A stretch of DNA of 7,396 bases, taken from NCBI GenBank assembly GCA_003131365.1, contig PKVB01000044.1, forward strand, positions 7,709 through 15,104, in the 5' to 3' direction. Source of the DNA: Gemmatimonadota bacterium (GTDB lineage Bacteria > Gemmatimonadota > Gemmatimonadetes > Gemmatimonadales > Gemmatimonadaceae). The position numbers and the translations under genes were made by a program. The notes under the pieces were generated by a model. The model ran no database searches. It was not told where the DNA came from and worked only from the letters and a program-made list of their open reading frames with translations. Below, piece by piece: positions 6,291 to 7,396 of the stretch (positions are counted from its first letter, which is position 1; the number at the start of each line of letters is the position of its first letter).

Positions 6291-7103
6291 TTAGACCTTG
6301 AGCCCTTTTAGCTTCGGATCGAAAAGGGGATAGCGAAGATCGAGAGCGTCGAGCGTGTCGGCTATCTTGCGCGCGACGAGAAGGTTGCGGGCGTCCTCGT
6401 CGTCCGCGGGCACGATGTGCCAGCGCGCCCACTTCGTGCTGCACCTGGCGATGGCATCGCGGTATGCTTTCGTGTAATCGTCCCACAACGCGCGGTCGTC
6501 CAGATCACCAGCGCGGAATTTCCAGTTCTTCTTTTTGTCTTCGAGCCGGTCGATTAGCCGCTTCTTCTGCTCGTTGCGAGAGACATGCAGGAAGAACTTC
6601 AGAATCACGACCGAGTTCTGAGTCAGCATTTGCTCGAAGTCGTTGATCTGGTCGAACCTCTCCGACCACACTTTCTTGGGCACGAGATTGTGGACGCGCG
6701 TCACGATCACATCCTCGTAGTGCGAGCGATTGAATATTCCGATCATCCTCTGCGCGGGAACGCGCTCGTGTACGCGCCAGAGATAGTCATGCTGCTGCTC
6801 CAGGTCCGTCGGGACCTTGAAGCTGGTGACGACGCAACCCATGGGATTCACGCCGCGGAAGACTTTCCTGATCGTCCCATCTTTCCCCGATGCATCGCGG
6901 CCCTGAAGCACGATGAGCAGCGCGAACCTTCCGTCGGCGTATAGCTTCTGTTGCAGCTTCCTGATTCGGTCCACCTGCTCCTCGGCGGCGTCGTCGAGGT
7001 GCTTGTGCTTGGGGAGATCCTTGGGCGGGGCTGCGTCGTCGTCGCCGAGTCGGATCTGGCGGGGGCTCGTTATCGGTTTGAGGATGGCTTGGCCTGAAGG
7101 CAT
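6291..7103 (-). CDS. ppk2: PPK2-family polyphosphate:nucleotide phosphotransferase
   Basis: PPK2 enzymes move phosphate between inorganic polyphosphate and nucleotides in the cytoplasm, either recharging AMP/ADP or storing phosphate. The 270-residue protein is a single-domain PPK2. Walker A is GRDASGKDG (68-76). GVNPMGCVVTSFKVPT (84-99) follows, and the Walker B region is GIFNRSHYEDV (122-132). The lid region is around RLEDKKKNWKF (186-196). The block ILKFFLHVSRNEQKKRL (167-183) is also typical. The motif set looks like the short polyphosphate:AMP or class III-like group, but the preferred nucleotide cannot be fixed from sequence alone. The only usable start is ATG 7103, because an in-frame stop lies at 7136-7134 and no other start codon lies between. 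There is no good Shine-Dalgarno, and a TTGACA box stands 28 bases upstream, so translation may be leaderless. It is convergent with ppc. Confidence 0.95.
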   Translation of the reverse strand: MPSGQAILKPITSPRQIRLGDDDAAPPKDLPKHKHLDDAAEEQVDRIRKLQQKLYADGRFALLIVLQGRDASGKDGTIRKVFRGVNPMGCVVTSFKVPTDLEQQHDYLWRVHERVPAQRMIGIFNRSHYEDVIVTRVHNLVPKKVWSERFDQINDFEQMLTQNSVVILKFFLHVSRNEQKKRLIDRLEDKKKNWKFRAGDLDDRALWDDYTKAYRDAIARCSTKWARWHIVPADDEDARNLLVARKIADTLDALDLRYPLFDPKLKGLKV

Positions 7104-7108
7104 CGAGC

Positions 7109-7137
7109 AATGTCCGGGGAATGATGGGGTTTGTCAA
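7109..7137 (-). promoter_or_regulatory. Promoter candidate giving a leaderless ppk2 transcript
   Basis: On the minus strand a perfect TTGACA (7137-7132) is followed by a 17-base spacer and GACATT (7114-7109), a three-of-six match to the -10 consensus. Five bases separate this from ATG 7103, so transcription would begin at or next to the start codon. This fits the lack of a Shine-Dalgarno. The weak -10 keeps confidence low. Confidence 0.35.
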
Positions 7138-7160
7138 AGCCTCCACTCAAACTCCGAGCC

Positions 7161-7240
7161 GAACGGGTGAAGAACTGGCAACTGCAAACTGAACGGGATG
7201 CGAGCTGTTAACTAGAAACTCAACGTGATCCGAGATGTCA
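7161..7240. repeat. 30-base-period degenerate direct repeats
   Basis: Units at 7161-7190 and 7191-7220 both begin GAACGGG and end AAACT, and agree at 21 of 30 positions. A third partial unit beginning CAACGTGATCCGAGATGT (7221 on) agrees with the second at 15 of its first 20 positions. The third unit is also the outer arm of the large palindrome. The right edge of the window shows the same GAACGGGATCC text on the opposite strand (7386-7396). Confidence 0.5.
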
Positions 7241-7395
7241 GAAGCATAGATATCAGGTTTTGGTAACTACGCTGCGACGTATCTGAGTGGCGTTATACGC
7301 GCAGGCGGTCGGTTGTACTCGGATACGCGCGAGATACGGTCAGAGCGCGGTTACTACCGACTGAGATCTATGCCTCTGACATCTCGGATCCCGTT
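7222..7395. repeat. Large imperfect palindrome (about 174 bases), possible mobile or RNA-forming element
   Basis: The outer arms 7222-7256 and 7361-7395 are inverted copies agreeing at 32 of 35 positions, including the unbroken 16-base block GATCCGAGATGTCAGA (7227-7242). Pairing resumes inside: GTAAC 7263-7267 with 7350-7354, CGCT 7270-7273 with 7344-7347, and CGTATCT 7278-7284 with 7332-7338. That leaves a 47-base centre (7285-7331) which itself holds GCGTTATACGC and two copies of ATACGCGC. No open reading frame, transposase or flanking target duplication is visible, and the element may continue past the right edge. It could be a non-autonomous insertion element, a REP-like intergenic repeat, or a structured RNA. 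It lies upstream of ppk2, beyond the promoter candidate. Confidence 0.75.
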
Positions 7396-7396
7396 C

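Noticed and set aside
7285..7331. CRISPR-like or short repeated array in the centre of the palindrome
   Set aside because: ATACGCGC occurs only twice, with no regular repeat-spacer pattern.

Overview
The window is GC-rich bacterial chromosomal DNA with densely packed genes of high third-position GC. A SusC/RagA-type TonB-dependent transporter lies beside a remnant of a secreted ChbG/YdjC-type deacetylase, and the gene style is that of a soil bacterium. This would suit Gemmatimonadota or a similar lineage that uses SusC-type transporters, but no rRNA or marker gene is present, so the placement is inference only. No rRNA, tRNA, CRISPR array, transposase or phage gene was seen.

Layout. (1) Positions 1-976, minus strand: a promoter candidate near 1073-1101 reads into a secreted ChbG/YdjC-like deacetylase remnant with two internal in-frame gaps (976-566). 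After 38 bases comes the N-terminus of a SusC/RagA-type transporter that runs off the left edge. (2) Positions 977-1222: a divergent control region of about 250 bases with a strong dyad and a 24-base tandem duplication. (3) Positions 1223-1759, plus: a PaiA-like GNAT acetyltransferase. (4) Positions 1760-1849: two consecutive hairpins, then a third possible hairpin that competes with the second and covers the start of the next gene. (5) Positions 1840-2559, plus: an unrecognised single-pass membrane protein. (6) Positions 2583-3389, minus: a CHASE3 sensor protein with two membrane segments but no kinase, cyclase or methyl-accepting domain. (7) Positions 3490-6279, plus: a complete phosphoenolpyruvate carboxylase with catalytic and allosteric residues intact. 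(8) Positions 6291-7103, minus: a PPK2-family polyphosphate:nucleotide phosphotransferase, possibly with a leaderless transcript. (9) Positions 7104-7396: 293 bases without a gene, holding 30-base-period direct repeats that run into a large imperfect palindrome (7222-7395).

There is no single operon. PEP carboxylase (anaplerotic carbon entry) and PPK2 (polyphosphate-nucleotide exchange) are housekeeping or energy functions placed convergently. The deacetylase remnant and the transporter are the only likely co-transcribed pair. The least explained parts are the palindromic element at the right end, the shrunken but still translatable deacetylase gene, and the competing hairpins before the membrane-protein gene. 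I found no convincing new multi-gene system.
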